Shown here in pieces: positions 1-7,529 of a stretch of 22,579 nucleotides of DNA. Every line of letters begins with the position of its first letter. Positions within the stretch are counted from its first letter, which is position 1. The notes under the pieces are model-generated. The model did no database searches, was not told the DNA's origin, and saw nothing but the letters and a program-made list of their open reading frames with translations. Both the position numbers and the translations under genes were made by a program. The DNA lies in IMG/VR virus record IMGVR_UViG_3300045999_001053, positions 1 to 22,579 of that record, one strand, 5' to 3'. This DNA comes from a virus.

Positions 1-1302
1 TGATGTAGTAAATGCTATCTGATTTGAGTTACCTACAAAATTTACAGTAGTAGCGTAGCCAGTAGCCCCATCTAGGTAGGTATCTTTGGCGTAAGCAAAC
101 CGCAATGTCTCAAGTTCGTTACCTAAATCAATTCTGTATAGCCCAGCATAACCGTTGATAGAACCAGTTACCCACACAAACCTATCTCTAAATGCAAAGT
201 CTAATCCTGTATTGGCTGCTTCAATAATTAATGGACCGTAAGATAGGTCTCCATTAGTGTCTGATATTGTGGCTACACGTACACCTTTGTTAGTACCAAT
301 TAATAGATACCCTAAATAAGATTCAATTTTATGTGGATACTCACCACTAGGTAGTTGTGCTGCAATAATACCTGAGGTAAGAGTTGGCATAACACCAGCA
401 GTAGATAAAACAAATTTATATATAGCACCGCTAGTGCCAGCATAGCCAGCAGCATAGATGGCAGAGCCACCCTCTGAAATAGATTTCCATTCCCAACCAG
501 AGTTAGGATGGGTATATATAGGAGTAGGTAATGTATGACTTGAACTTTTAGAAGCGGTTAATTCATAAATAGATGTACCAATACCAGCAACAAGACGTTG
601 TTTAACCCAGTTAAGAACCACCTTTTCACTACCAGTATTATAATATTCCGTATAGCCCGTGGTTGGTGTGGTGATAAGACCAGTGTAAATATGGTCATTG
701 TCTGCTATAAAAAGATGAGAACCATCAGTTGCAATATCAAGTATTGCAGTATCTAATCCAGCAGTAACTGCATTTGTATACTCAACCGCAGTACCAGCAC
801 TAGTATAGTTTTTAATAGTTGTACTTGCTGGAACCCAGCCAAGTAGTTTATCTGTAGAACCATCTACAATAGATAAAGATTTATATATACCGCTAGTTAC
901 ACCGCTAAGGTTGGCTGTCTCTTTAAGTAGAGTTACTTGTCCCTTAGTCCAAACATCTACATTGTCACTATCTGTAAACCTATGTGCAACTGTTTCACCA
1001 GCAGATGGGTCATAAAACTTAATACCAGTACCATTATGAAAGGATGATTGGCTTCTTAGCCACCAGCCTGTAAGTGATTGCTCACCTGGCTCTTGGTTAT
1101 TATCAAACTGTTCCTTACGGTATGGCGCAGTCTGTCTAATGTATGGCCGTGCATCACTGATAGCATAGAAGAATGGTTGTCCACCTAGGGCTACATCATA
1201 TGAGTCGCCTGAATTTTGCCATGTTGAAGATGAAGATAGGATACCAATATCAACTGCAATAGCACGTTCAGCACGACCTTCGGTTATATCACGACCAGCC
1301 AC
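1..1302 (-). CDS. Phage tail protein, probably a beta-propeller-like receptor or tail-tube-associated protein (C-terminus outside window)
   Basis: A reading frame of 434 codons is open from a GTG at 1300-1302 to the window edge, so the C-terminus is missing. The GTG lies 1 nt after the stop of the preceding glycosyltransferase gene and has AAGGAG 4 nt upstream, which decides the start. The N-terminus begins AGRDITEGRAERAIAVDIG. A block with EPGEQSLTGWWLRSQSSF follows at about residues 70-90; as I recall it, this kind of block is typical of tail proteins of actinobacterial and marine phages. The rest is rich in Gly, Thr, Ser, Tyr and Val, with recurring short strands such as IYAAGYAGTSGAIYKF and YLLIGTNKGVRVATI. 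These look like propeller blades, although no strict Asp-box is present. It sits at the end of the tail/adsorption cluster. The virion role is inferred from context and the propeller fold from composition. The exact function is unknown. Confidence 0.75.
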   Translation of the reverse strand, partial: MAGRDITEGRAERAIAVDIGILSSSSTWQNSGDSYDVALGGQPFFYAISDARPYIRQTAPYRKEQFDNNQEPGEQSLTGWWLRSQSSFHNGTGIKFYDPSAGETVAHRFTDSDNVDVWTKGQVTLLKETANLSGVTSGIYKSLSIVDGSTDKLLGWVPASTTIKNYTSAGTAVEYTNAVTAGLDTAILDIATDGSHLFIADNDHIYTGLITTPTTGYTEYYNTGSEKVVLNWVKQRLVAGIGTSIYELTASKSSSHTLPTPIYTHPNSGWEWKSISEGGSAIYAAGYAGTSGAIYKFVLSTAGVMPTLTSGIIAAQLPSGEYPHKIESYLGYLLIGTNKGVRVATISDTNGDLSYGPLIIEAANTGLDFAFRDRFVWVTGSINGYAGLYRIDLGNELETLRFAYAKDTYLDGATGYATTVNFVGNSNQIAFTTS

Positions 1303-1303
1303 G

Positions 1304-2050
1304 TTACTCCTTAGGTTTTAGTTTTTCTGCTTCTTCTTTTAATTTTGCTGCATGTTCTTGCATCGCAACCATATTCCAATACAGTGCGTAATACTCTATA
1401 TCTAGGCTAAATCGTTTCATATGCTTTACTAAGGCACCTGTATGAGCGTGTACTGGTATACCAGCAGACCTTACCTTGCGGAAGAAAACAATATCTTCGC
1501 CAACAAATTTATTGCCTAGACCCTCTTCTTCTGCAAACATAGATTGGTCAGGATACTTAGCCCGTAGTTTTGGCACAATAGATTTGTGCATTAATACAAA
1601 TCCCATACCAGCAGAATCAACTTCTATTAATTCATTTTGAGGTAGTGGGTGTATGTATTGAATTTCATACTCAGATATATTTTTAAAGATACAAGGGAAT
1701 GGCCTCATAACTGAGCCTTCATTTTCTTTTGAGATAAAGTAAACACCACTTACTATTGGGCGTAAGTCTTTATCTGCTGCTTGCCAGATTTTTTTAAGTA
1801 CATCTACAGTTAGATAGATATCTGAATCTACCCATAGTATCCAGTCTGTCTTAACTTCATCAGCCCATTTATCAAAGGCTACTTGTCTTTGTCTGCCTAT
1901 TTGATTGCCTTGCACACGCATTGCATTGTTAATTACTATGCCGTGCTGTGGTCCCGTTAGTAAAGTATAGGCTATACCCTCGGCAAACTTGCCATCAACC
2001 ATTCCATTATCACACCAAGCAACTGATACTGTTTCTTTTGGTCTTATCAT
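1304..2050 (-). CDS. GT-A fold glycosyltransferase (GT2-like)
   Basis: A 248-aa protein with the features of a nucleotide-sugar-dependent GT-A glycosyltransferase. A predicted strand ending in the DxD motif, WVDSDI (D75-S76-D77), should bind the metal and the sugar diphosphate. An acceptor-side VDSAGMGF block lies at 144-151, and GEDIVFF at 184-190 supplies the usual catalytic-base region. It is followed by a His-rich segment (H201, H203, H210) that could complete the metal site. The C-terminus is a charged Lys/Glu helix. It is paralogous to the protein at 3214-3879: same motif order and spacing. The start has AAGGGGACAC 2 nt before ATG, the same ribosome-binding motif as the other two glycosyltransferases. 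It should act in the host cytoplasm. The acceptor (virion protein, DNA base or host wall polymer) cannot be read from the sequence. Confidence 0.88.
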   Translation of the reverse strand: MIRPKETVSVAWCDNGMVDGKFAEGIAYTLLTGPQHGIVINNAMRVQGNQIGRQRQVAFDKWADEVKTDWILWVDSDIYLTVDVLKKIWQAADKDLRPIVSGVYFISKENEGSVMRPFPCIFKNISEYEIQYIHPLPQNELIEVDSAGMGFVLMHKSIVPKLRAKYPDQSMFAEEEGLGNKFVGEDIVFFRKVRSAGIPVHAHTGALVKHMKRFSLDIEYYALYWNMVAMQEHAAKLKEEAEKLKPKE

Positions 2051-2069
2051 TGTGTCCCCTTGTTATATA

Positions 2070-2996
2070 TTAGAGTTGTTCTTCAAAGTTTTTCCATTGA
2101 ACTTCTATTGCATCCCAAGAAAAAGTATTATTAACATATTTAATTTGTTCTTCGGGATTCCATTTGTTAGACTTAACTAGGTCTATAGCCTCATTAAATT
2201 TCTCTGCAAAAATATTAGAGTGTTTTTCTGGGTCTAGATTAAGGTCATACTGAAGTCCAAAACCATTAGTTACTTCAGCCAATGAACCTATGTTGGGGTA
2301 TATGGGTAGTGCCCCTGCACTCATAGCCTCTACTATGGATAAACAAAAAGTTTCTTCAAAGTTAGAAGGATAAACACATATGTGAGAATCTTCCATTGCT
2401 TCTTTTACGATTGCCCTGGGAGTTCTGTTATAGAACTTTATTCTTTCATCTACCTTTAAGTCAGGGGTTAAATCAGGGTTGAAGTCATTAAAGATATTAA
2501 CCCTTACATTCCCTTTTACCTTAGGCATAGAGTTAATTAATGTAAGCATACCCCTTGATGGGTCAGAGGTATGTATAGCATTTATTTTATCAACAGTCTT
2601 AAATTTATTTTTATTGTATTCATTTAAAACTATTGCATTATTTATAACATAAATTTTATTTGCATAAATTTCTGGTATATCACGCATATACATATCTTTA
2701 GCAGCAACACTTGGAACAATAATGTATTCTAACTTATCTATAAATACAGGGTTCCTAAGCATATTGTAAAGCATTGGAGTAAATTGTGTGGGTGTATTAT
2801 GAACCCATAATATTACCTTACGCTTATCGTCCACAATTTGGCTAAGAGGTATCATTGCACCAGGCAATACCAAGCATAGGTATTCATTTAGTTTCTTTAA
2901 CTTAGGATATATAAGTTCAAGAAAGGTTCTAGCCATATACTCTGTACCACCATATACACTTGCGTTATATCTAAATGGCGTGTGTCCGTTAATCAT
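2070..2996 (-). CDS. GT-B fold glycosyltransferase (GT4-like)
   Basis: A 308-aa protein resembling retaining GT-B glycosyltransferases of family GT4, on the short side for that family. The N-terminal half has the glycine loop YGGTEYMAR (15-23) and a VHNTPT segment (65-70). The C-terminal half carries the donor-site signature: SNFEETFCLSIVEAMSAG, in which E215 and E223 form the EX7E motif that contacts the nucleotide sugar. GALPI then leads into the next strand. A long Lys/Trp-rich tail helix ends the protein. The gene lies between two GT-A genes, with 19-20 nt gaps on both sides, and uses the ribosome site AGGGGACAA before ATG. It is probably transcribed and used together with them to build a short glycan. 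The sugar and acceptor are unknown. Confidence 0.87.
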   Translation of the reverse strand: MINGHTPFRYNASVYGGTEYMARTFLELIYPKLKKLNEYLCLVLPGAMIPLSQIVDDKRKVILWVHNTPTQFTPMLYNMLRNPVFIDKLEYIIVPSVAAKDMYMRDIPEIYANKIYVINNAIVLNEYNKNKFKTVDKINAIHTSDPSRGMLTLINSMPKVKGNVRVNIFNDFNPDLTPDLKVDERIKFYNRTPRAIVKEAMEDSHICVYPSNFEETFCLSIVEAMSAGALPIYPNIGSLAEVTNGFGLQYDLNLDPEKHSNIFAEKFNEAIDLVKSNKWNPEEQIKYVNNTFSWDAIEVQWKNFEEQL

Positions 2997-3016
2997 TTGT
3001 CCCCTAACCTATTAGT

Positions 3017-3217
3017 TTAAGATTGCTCTTCCTGTGGAAATCTTTCATGAAAGTAAGATTCAATTTGTTCTTTACTTTCCCAAAGTCCACCAGCGGGGTT
3101 AAAGTTTTGGAAATAAAATGGTGGTACTGTAGTTTCATCTGCATTAATATTCCAAACATTAAGACGCAGGTCATCAGTGATTTCGTATTTATAGTTTCCA
3201 GATATTTGTATTGTCAA
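3017..3217 (-). CDS. Small conserved-looking phage protein inside the glycosyltransferase cassette
   Basis: A 66-aa protein. The best start is a TTG at 3215-3217, which overlaps the TGA of the upstream glycosyltransferase as TTGA and has GGAG 7 nt upstream; a TTG six codons earlier is less well placed. The arrangement suggests translational coupling. The N-terminal half looks like beta strands (IQISGNYKYEI, RLNVWNI). The C-terminal half has PFYFQNFNPAGGLW followed by a helix, SKEQIESYFHERF. This resembles a pattern I associate with short phage proteins: an aromatic PF-Q block, a Pro/Gly turn, Trp, then a helix with aromatic residues. I cannot name a function. It might be an accessory subunit of the glycosylation system or a minor tail or chaperone protein. 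Confidence 0.7.
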   Translation of the reverse strand: MTIQISGNYKYEITDDLRLNVWNINADETTVPPFYFQNFNPAGGLWESKEQIESYFHERFPQEEQS

Positions 3218-3879
3218 GGCATTACTCCGTTCCAAGTTAATTTATTTACTTTATGGTGGACCAACCTAACTGTTGGGTCTAACCAAATTTTATATCCTAT
3301 CTTTTTTACCCTAGCACACAAAGATAAGTCCTCTCCCATAATGGGAATTATATGCTCAACACCATCAATTATATAGGGATGTGGTACAGATTGAAACCAG
3401 GGGCGAGATAGGTTTTCAAAGATACCAGACTTAAAACATATAAATCCAAATCCAGCACCATCTATTTCTGTTAACTCTGTTAAGTTACTTACCTCTTCAA
3501 AAGACATAGGACCACTAAGCATCTTACGGTAGGAGGCAACTGAGCCATCACCTAAAATGTATGCTCCCGATACTATATCTTTATCAGATTCGTAAAGTTT
3601 TAAAACATCTTGTGGTTCCCATGCTATATCAGAATCTATCCATAACATTTTATCATAGGTTAAATTTCCACCAAATGGTCTTGTTTCAAATATATCATTA
3701 GTACGGGTACCACTTAAAGTCATCTCTCGAGCATCAGCAACGTGAGAGCAATAGTCATTAGAAAATGCCCAAGAGATTCCTTTTTCATCTAACATTCTAG
3801 TAGTAGCAAGCAATGACTTTACATATGAGTTCATCATTGAATGACCAGGTGTTAGTATTACTAGATTTACGTGATTCAT
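3214..3879 (-). CDS. GT-A fold glycosyltransferase (GT2-like), paralogue of the one at 1304-2050
   Basis: A 221-aa protein with GT-A features: an N-terminal Rossmann-like start (VNLVILTPGHS), the metal-binding motif WIDSDI (D82-S83-D84), an acceptor-side EIDGAGFGF block at 138-146, GEDLSLCARV at 182-191 (catalytic-base region) and a terminal VHHK (H208, H209) that could bind metal. The motif order and wording match the 248-aa paralogue, including GED followed about 25 residues later by His. This suggests a duplication within the phage lineage. The ribosome site AAGGGGACAAA precedes ATG. The gene overlaps the small 66-aa gene by 4 nt and follows the propeller gene after 17 nt. The acceptor is unknown; virion decoration is a contextual inference. 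Confidence 0.87.
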   Translation of the reverse strand: MNHVNLVILTPGHSMMNSYVKSLLATTRMLDEKGISWAFSNDYCSHVADAREMTLSGTRTNDIFETRPFGGNLTYDKMLWIDSDIAWEPQDVLKLYESDKDIVSGAYILGDGSVASYRKMLSGPMSFEEVSNLTELTEIDGAGFGFICFKSGIFENLSRPWFQSVPHPYIIDGVEHIIPIMGEDLSLCARVKKIGYKIWLDPTVRLVHHKVNKLTWNGVMP

Positions 3880-3896
3880 TTTGTCCCCTTACTTAG

Positions 3897-5372
3897 TTAT
3901 CGTATATCTCTACCCATTTTATATCTTGTTAAAATAAAATTAAATCCTTGTTTTATTCTACCAACAACATTATTGTGATACCAAACAGGCGTAGGAGTCG
4001 GTGCTTTTAAGAAATACTCTCTGCTGGTTGGGTTATCAATTACACCAGCAGCATTTCCATTTCGTGTAAATTGATAAAACAACCATTTTCCTGCTTTTGC
4101 AGGGTTGTAAGTTCCTTGATATAGGAAATGTGAAGTACTACCTTGTGTAAGCACACCAGAGGTTGTTCCAATATCAGTCCAGTTCATACCATCTGTTGAT
4201 ATAATTACTCCTGATGCTATAGCATTATGTGCACCTGCTGCTACAAAGTAGCCATCACCGTAGTTAACTGAATACCAACCTGGTTGAAATGCATTTACAC
4301 CTAAGTTAGTATTTTTATTTCCAGTTGTCCAATTTAATCCATCAGTACTATGGAACATACCACCTCTAGCACCTGCTGCAACATATCTACCCACAGCAGT
4401 TGAATAACATAGGCCGTAAATTCCACCAGTGCTAGTTGGAAAAGTTGTAACGCTATTCCAGTTTGTACCATCTGTTGTGAAGGCTAATGCTTGAGGATTA
4501 CCAGAAGTGCCACCAACTTCGCCACCTACTTGTTCATTGCCTATGTATAATCTATCACCAATTCTTTTAATAAAACCTGGGTTGCCACTAAATATTCTAT
4601 TAGTGCTGGTCCAATTTATACCATTAGTACTAGTGTAAGGATAATAAGATTCTGCACCGTTACCTGTCCATATATAATGCCTTGCAAAAACGGTGTCATA
4701 ATAACCAAATTGAATACTGCTTAAAGGATGGCTTCCTCTAGTAGTCCAGTTTACGCCACCATTAGTTGACCACCAAACAAGAGATTGGTTAACAGTTCCA
4801 TTCCACCAAAGATTTGTTCCATCACTCCAAGCAACTCTTCCTACACCTATTTGAGATGCATTACCAGCAGTATCGGGTCTGGATTCAGTCCAACTTATAC
4901 CATCAGTAGACCAAGTAATTTGCTCCGCAGCAGTAACTTCTCGGCCACCAGCAACAACAAATGGTCTAGTATCACCTTCTCCTGGCGCATAAGTAAAACT
5001 AATTCTTGCTGTACTACCAGAAAATGGACCACTTGATTCTTGATTCCAACCCATTTGCGCTTCTGTTTGGAATGAAGATTGATTTGTTGAAACTGTTATA
5101 AGGGTAACACCGCTAGTATTAGCAGTTCCCATTGATGGATTTAATACTCTAAAAGTTGAGTTATTAATAATAACATTTGCGGTTACAGTAGTTATCTCAT
5201 CTGTTTCTGCAAGATAAATACCTGCAGTTAGTGCCGAACTTATAGTAAATCTTGACCTAACTGGAGAAAACAATACTGCATCAGCAACTGGTGCGGTATT
5301 TCCTTCTACGTGTACTCCAACGTTTTCATAATCCGCAGCACCTGATGCTGCTGGAAATACTTGATAACCCAT
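3897..5372 (-). CDS. Tail-associated beta-propeller with six Asp-box (BNR) repeats; probable receptor-binding protein
   Basis: A 491-aa protein with six Asp-box motifs of the form S/T-x-D/N-G-x-x-W, at residues 155-161, 202-209, 248-254, 299-305, 342-348 and 392-398 (for example STDGISW, TTDGTNW, STDGLNW, STDGMNW). They are roughly 45-50 residues apart, which fits a six-bladed sialidase-type propeller. The N-terminal 130 residues are a separate beta-rich domain, probably for attachment to the particle. The C-terminus ends in a basic stretch, FNFILTRYKMGRDIR. Asp-boxes are fold markers and do not prove sialidase activity; I do not see a convincing arginine triad. It lies between fibre-type genes and the glycosyltransferases, so a cell-surface glycan binding role is likely. 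The start overlaps nothing and lies 2 nt after the previous stop. Confidence 0.8.
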   Translation of the reverse strand: MGYQVFPAASGAADYENVGVHVEGNTAPVADAVLFSPVRSRFTISSALTAGIYLAETDEITTVTANVIINNSTFRVLNPSMGTANTSGVTLITVSTNQSSFQTEAQMGWNQESSGPFSGSTARISFTYAPGEGDTRPFVVAGGREVTAAEQITWSTDGISWTESRPDTAGNASQIGVGRVAWSDGTNLWWNGTVNQSLVWWSTNGGVNWTTRGSHPLSSIQFGYYDTVFARHYIWTGNGAESYYPYTSTNGINWTSTNRIFSGNPGFIKRIGDRLYIGNEQVGGEVGGTSGNPQALAFTTDGTNWNSVTTFPTSTGGIYGLCYSTAVGRYVAAGARGGMFHSTDGLNWTTGNKNTNLGVNAFQPGWYSVNYGDGYFVAAGAHNAIASGVIISTDGMNWTDIGTTSGVLTQGSTSHFLYQGTYNPAKAGKWLFYQFTRNGNAAGVIDNPTSREYFLKAPTPTPVWYHNNVVGRIKQGFNFILTRYKMGRDIR

Positions 5373-5374
5373 AG

Positions 5375-5677
5375 TTAGTTAATCTCCACTCCGCTAATGT
5401 GGAAGTCAACCGCAGTGGATGAGGCGCTTCCCTTTATTGTTTCATTTTGAGGTAGTACTTGTTTTAAATCAAAGAAGGCAGTACTGTTTGCAGCAATCGC
5501 TACGCTGCCAAGTATGTCTATATCGTTAAGTAATAAAGACGCAGTAACAGCAGAGGCAGATGGATTACAAATAACTACGTTGGTAATTACTGCTGTAGTG
5601 CCAGAGGGTGTTGTGTATAGGGTTGTGCTTGTTACTGCTGCTGCTCCTCGGAACAGAGCCTTAGTTGTTGTAGCCAT
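5375..5677 (-). CDS. Small beta-rich virion protein (tail or head decoration)
   Basis: A 100-aa protein, Ala/Thr/Val/Ser-rich with alternating hydrophobic strands throughout (for example TTLYTTPSGTTAVITNVVIC and VTASLLLNDIDIL) and almost no charge. This is typical of a single beta-sandwich domain. Short proteins of this type often sit beside tail-fibre genes in phages and may cap or decorate the fibre. AAAGG lies about 9 nt before the ATG. The gene is squeezed between the long tail fibre (17 nt gap) and the propeller protein (2 nt gap), so a role in the adsorption apparatus is the simplest reading. I recognise no catalytic motif. The function is inferred only from composition and position. 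Confidence 0.8.
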   Translation of the reverse strand: MATTTKALFRGAAAVTSTTLYTTPSGTTAVITNVVICNPSASAVTASLLLNDIDILGSVAIAANSTAFFDLKQVLPQNETIKGSASSTAVDFHISGVEIN

Positions 5678-5694
5678 TAGTTACTACCTTTCAT

Positions 5695-7521
5695 TTATAG
5701 AGCACCCATAAGTATGAGTGTTAGTTCGTCTTGAATACTTCCCGCTCCAGTAAGTATAACGTCTGTTAGCCCAGTAATGGTGGTTACCGTAGTTCCAGAT
5801 GTAATTACTGTTGTTCCCAATGTAGGGGCGGAATAACTTGATACTGTTCCCCAAGATGCTGTGCTGCCATCAGTAGTTAAATACTTACCTGATTGACCAG
5901 ACTGACTTGGAACTACATAAACTGAAGTAGTGTCAAGAGATACTGTTACTGAACCAGATGTTCCTCCACCTGATAAACCAGTACCTGCAGTTACTCCAGT
6001 AATATCTCCAGGGTTTGGAGCAGACCATACAAGTCCTGAGGCTGTTGCTGAATCAACAGATAAAACATATCCAGCGGTTGAAGCCACTGGTAAAATTACA
6101 TAGGTATCATTTGCGCTACCTACAAATAAATCACCCTTTGCATTAATGTCAGTTTTATTAACCGCATTAGCAGCATTAGATTGTTGGGCATAATATTTAG
6201 CAGAATACTCTACGCCATCTACTGTGCCATCTGTTTTACTTGCCCAATCTTCAGCAAGGTTTGCAGAGGTAGCAGCACTAGTTGCACTAGTGGCTGCGGA
6301 TGTAGCGGATGTAGCAGCACTGGTAGCACTGGTAGCGGCAGCAGAGGCAGATGTTGCAGAACTAGTAGCACTAGTTGCAGCAGCACTTGCTGATGTAGCA
6401 GAAGATGTGGCTGAGTTTGCAGCCGATGTAGCCGATGTGGCTGCAGCAGTAGCAGAGTTGGCTGCGCTAGTAGCAGAGGTAGCAATCGTGGCTACTGAGT
6501 TAGCAGCAGCAGTTGCACTTGCAGCAGCAGAAGTAGCACTGGTAGCAGCAGCCGTTTCTGAAGCAGCAGCGGAAGTCGCTGAGGTAGCAGCAGCAGTCTG
6601 GCTTGTAAGGGCACTAGAGGCGCTTGTAGAGGCTGCTGTGGCGCTATTAGAGGCAGAGGTAGCACTGGTTGCTGCAGCGGTTGCGCTGGCTGCTGCACTA
6701 GTTGCTGAGGTGGCTGCGGCTGTAGCACTGGCTGCGGCTGATGTGGCCGAAGTAGATGCTGCAGTTGCTGAACCTAGAATGCTATCTACGTAGTCCTTTG
6801 GAGTAGCAGATGATGATGACATACCCGCACTAGATAGACCAGTAATAACTGGGGTACCTGAGATGGTAGGGCTAGTTAAAGTTTTGTTAGTTAATGTTTG
6901 TGTAGCATCTACAATTACAACAGTACCAGTTGTATTAGGTAGGGTAATTGTATTATCTTGAGTTGGGTCAGTTACTGTAAGTGTAGTTTCAAATGCATCT
7001 GCAGTAGCACCTTCAAATGTAATAGAGGTAAACTCTGCCCCAGCACCAGCAGTAATTGTTGGGCTAGTAATAATAGGAGATGTTAAAGTTTTGTTTGTAA
7101 GGGTTTGACTCTTGCCTGTACCTACTACATCACCCTCATCCGAAGCAATACCATGCAGAGCATGGGTACTAGTTCCATCATTGTAAGCAGCCGATGCTTC
7201 AATGTGTAGGTTGGCTTCACGGTAGTCACGGCCAATTGCCATGTGACGAATTACTGCACCAGCAGAGTGTTGCTGTCCAGAACCAGCATTATCAATACCA
7301 CGGGTTATGGTTAACGTATCACCTGATACTACGGTTACATCTACAATTTCCTCAACCGCAGTATCTGGGTCAATTACTACTGTAAAGGATTGTCCGCCAG
7401 ATATTGATTGATTACCTAAAAGTGAAACAGCAGAACCAACTACCATGCTGGTAACACCAGCAGTAATGGTTGATGTTAATGTAGTCTGTTGCGAACGGGA
7501 TGAGTATTTACGTGTGGTCAT
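5695..7521 (-). CDS. Long tail fibre with Ala/Ser/Thr heptad-repeat shaft
   Basis: A 608-aa fibre protein in clear segments. Residues 10-95 form a small beta domain (IDPDTAVEEIV, TLTITRGIDN, HSAGAVIRHM) that probably anchors it to the particle. Residues 135-220 contain two copies of LTNKTLTSP (141-149 and 211-219), a motif seen in many phage fibres. Residues 251-420 are about 170 residues made almost only of Ala, Ser and Thr in seven-residue periods, presumably a trimeric shaft. The segment LAEDWASKTDGTVDGVEYSAKYYA (422-445) is a common fibre element after such shafts. Residues 460-608 are a beta-rich, Gly/Ser/Thr-rich tip with LFVGSANDTYVILPVAS and TAGTGLSGGG. It probably recognises or reaches the host surface. 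It lies 8 nt after the adaptor gene. The dense Ser/Thr content makes it a possible glycosylation substrate. Confidence 0.9.
   Translation of the reverse strand: MTTRKYSSRSQQTTLTSTITAGVTSMVVGSAVSLLGNQSISGGQSFTVVIDPDTAVEEIVDVTVVSGDTLTITRGIDNAGSGQQHSAGAVIRHMAIGRDYREANLHIEASAAYNDGTSTHALHGIASDEGDVVGTGKSQTLTNKTLTSPIITSPTITAGAGAEFTSITFEGATADAFETTLTVTDPTQDNTITLPNTTGTVVIVDATQTLTNKTLTSPTISGTPVITGLSSAGMSSSSATPKDYVDSILGSATAASTSATSAAASATAAATSATSAAASATAAATSATSASNSATAASTSASSALTSQTAAATSATSAAASETAAATSATSAAASATAAANSVATIATSATSAANSATAAATSATSAANSATSSATSASAAATSATSSATSASAAATSATSAATSATSAATSATSAATSANLAEDWASKTDGTVDGVEYSAKYYAQQSNAANAVNKTDINAKGDLFVGSANDTYVILPVASTAGYVLSVDSATASGLVWSAPNPGDITGVTAGTGLSGGGTSGSVTVSLDTTSVYVVPSQSGQSGKYLTTDGSTASWGTVSSYSAPTLGTTVITSGTTVTTITGLTDVILTGAGSIQDELTLILMGAL
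6262..6771 (-). repeat. Imperfect tandem repeat encoding the fibre shaft (21/42-nt units)
   Basis: The DNA behind residues 251-420 of the fibre consists of degenerate GCx/ACx/TCx codons repeated with a 21-nt (7-residue) period, most clearly as 42-nt double units coding AAATSATSAAASAT-type peptides. At the left end the unit shortens to exact SAATSAT heptads repeated three times. The heptad phase is kept throughout, including across a three-heptad variant at about residues 341-361. Such a tract is prone to length change by slippage or recombination. Its low complexity also leaves other frames open on both strands, which accounts for spurious reading frames here. Confidence 0.9.
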
Positions 7522-7529
7522 TTATGTTC

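Noticed and set aside
3023-3376. Plus-strand frame of 117 codons spanning a glycosyltransferase and the small gene
   Set aside because: It lies antisense to two supported genes, crosses their junction and has no start context. AT-rich coding regions commonly give such frames.
6262-6771. Possible CRISPR array or other regulatory direct repeat
   Set aside because: The repeats have no spacers, follow the codon period and encode the fibre shaft in frame.
6224-6793. Long plus-strand reading frame (189 codons, Ala/Val/Leu-rich) opposite the fibre shaft, and other frames there
   Set aside because: It is the mirror of a degenerate GCx/TCx/ACx repeat, which leaves several frames open. The peptide is low-complexity, has no ribosome site and is antisense to a convincing fibre gene.
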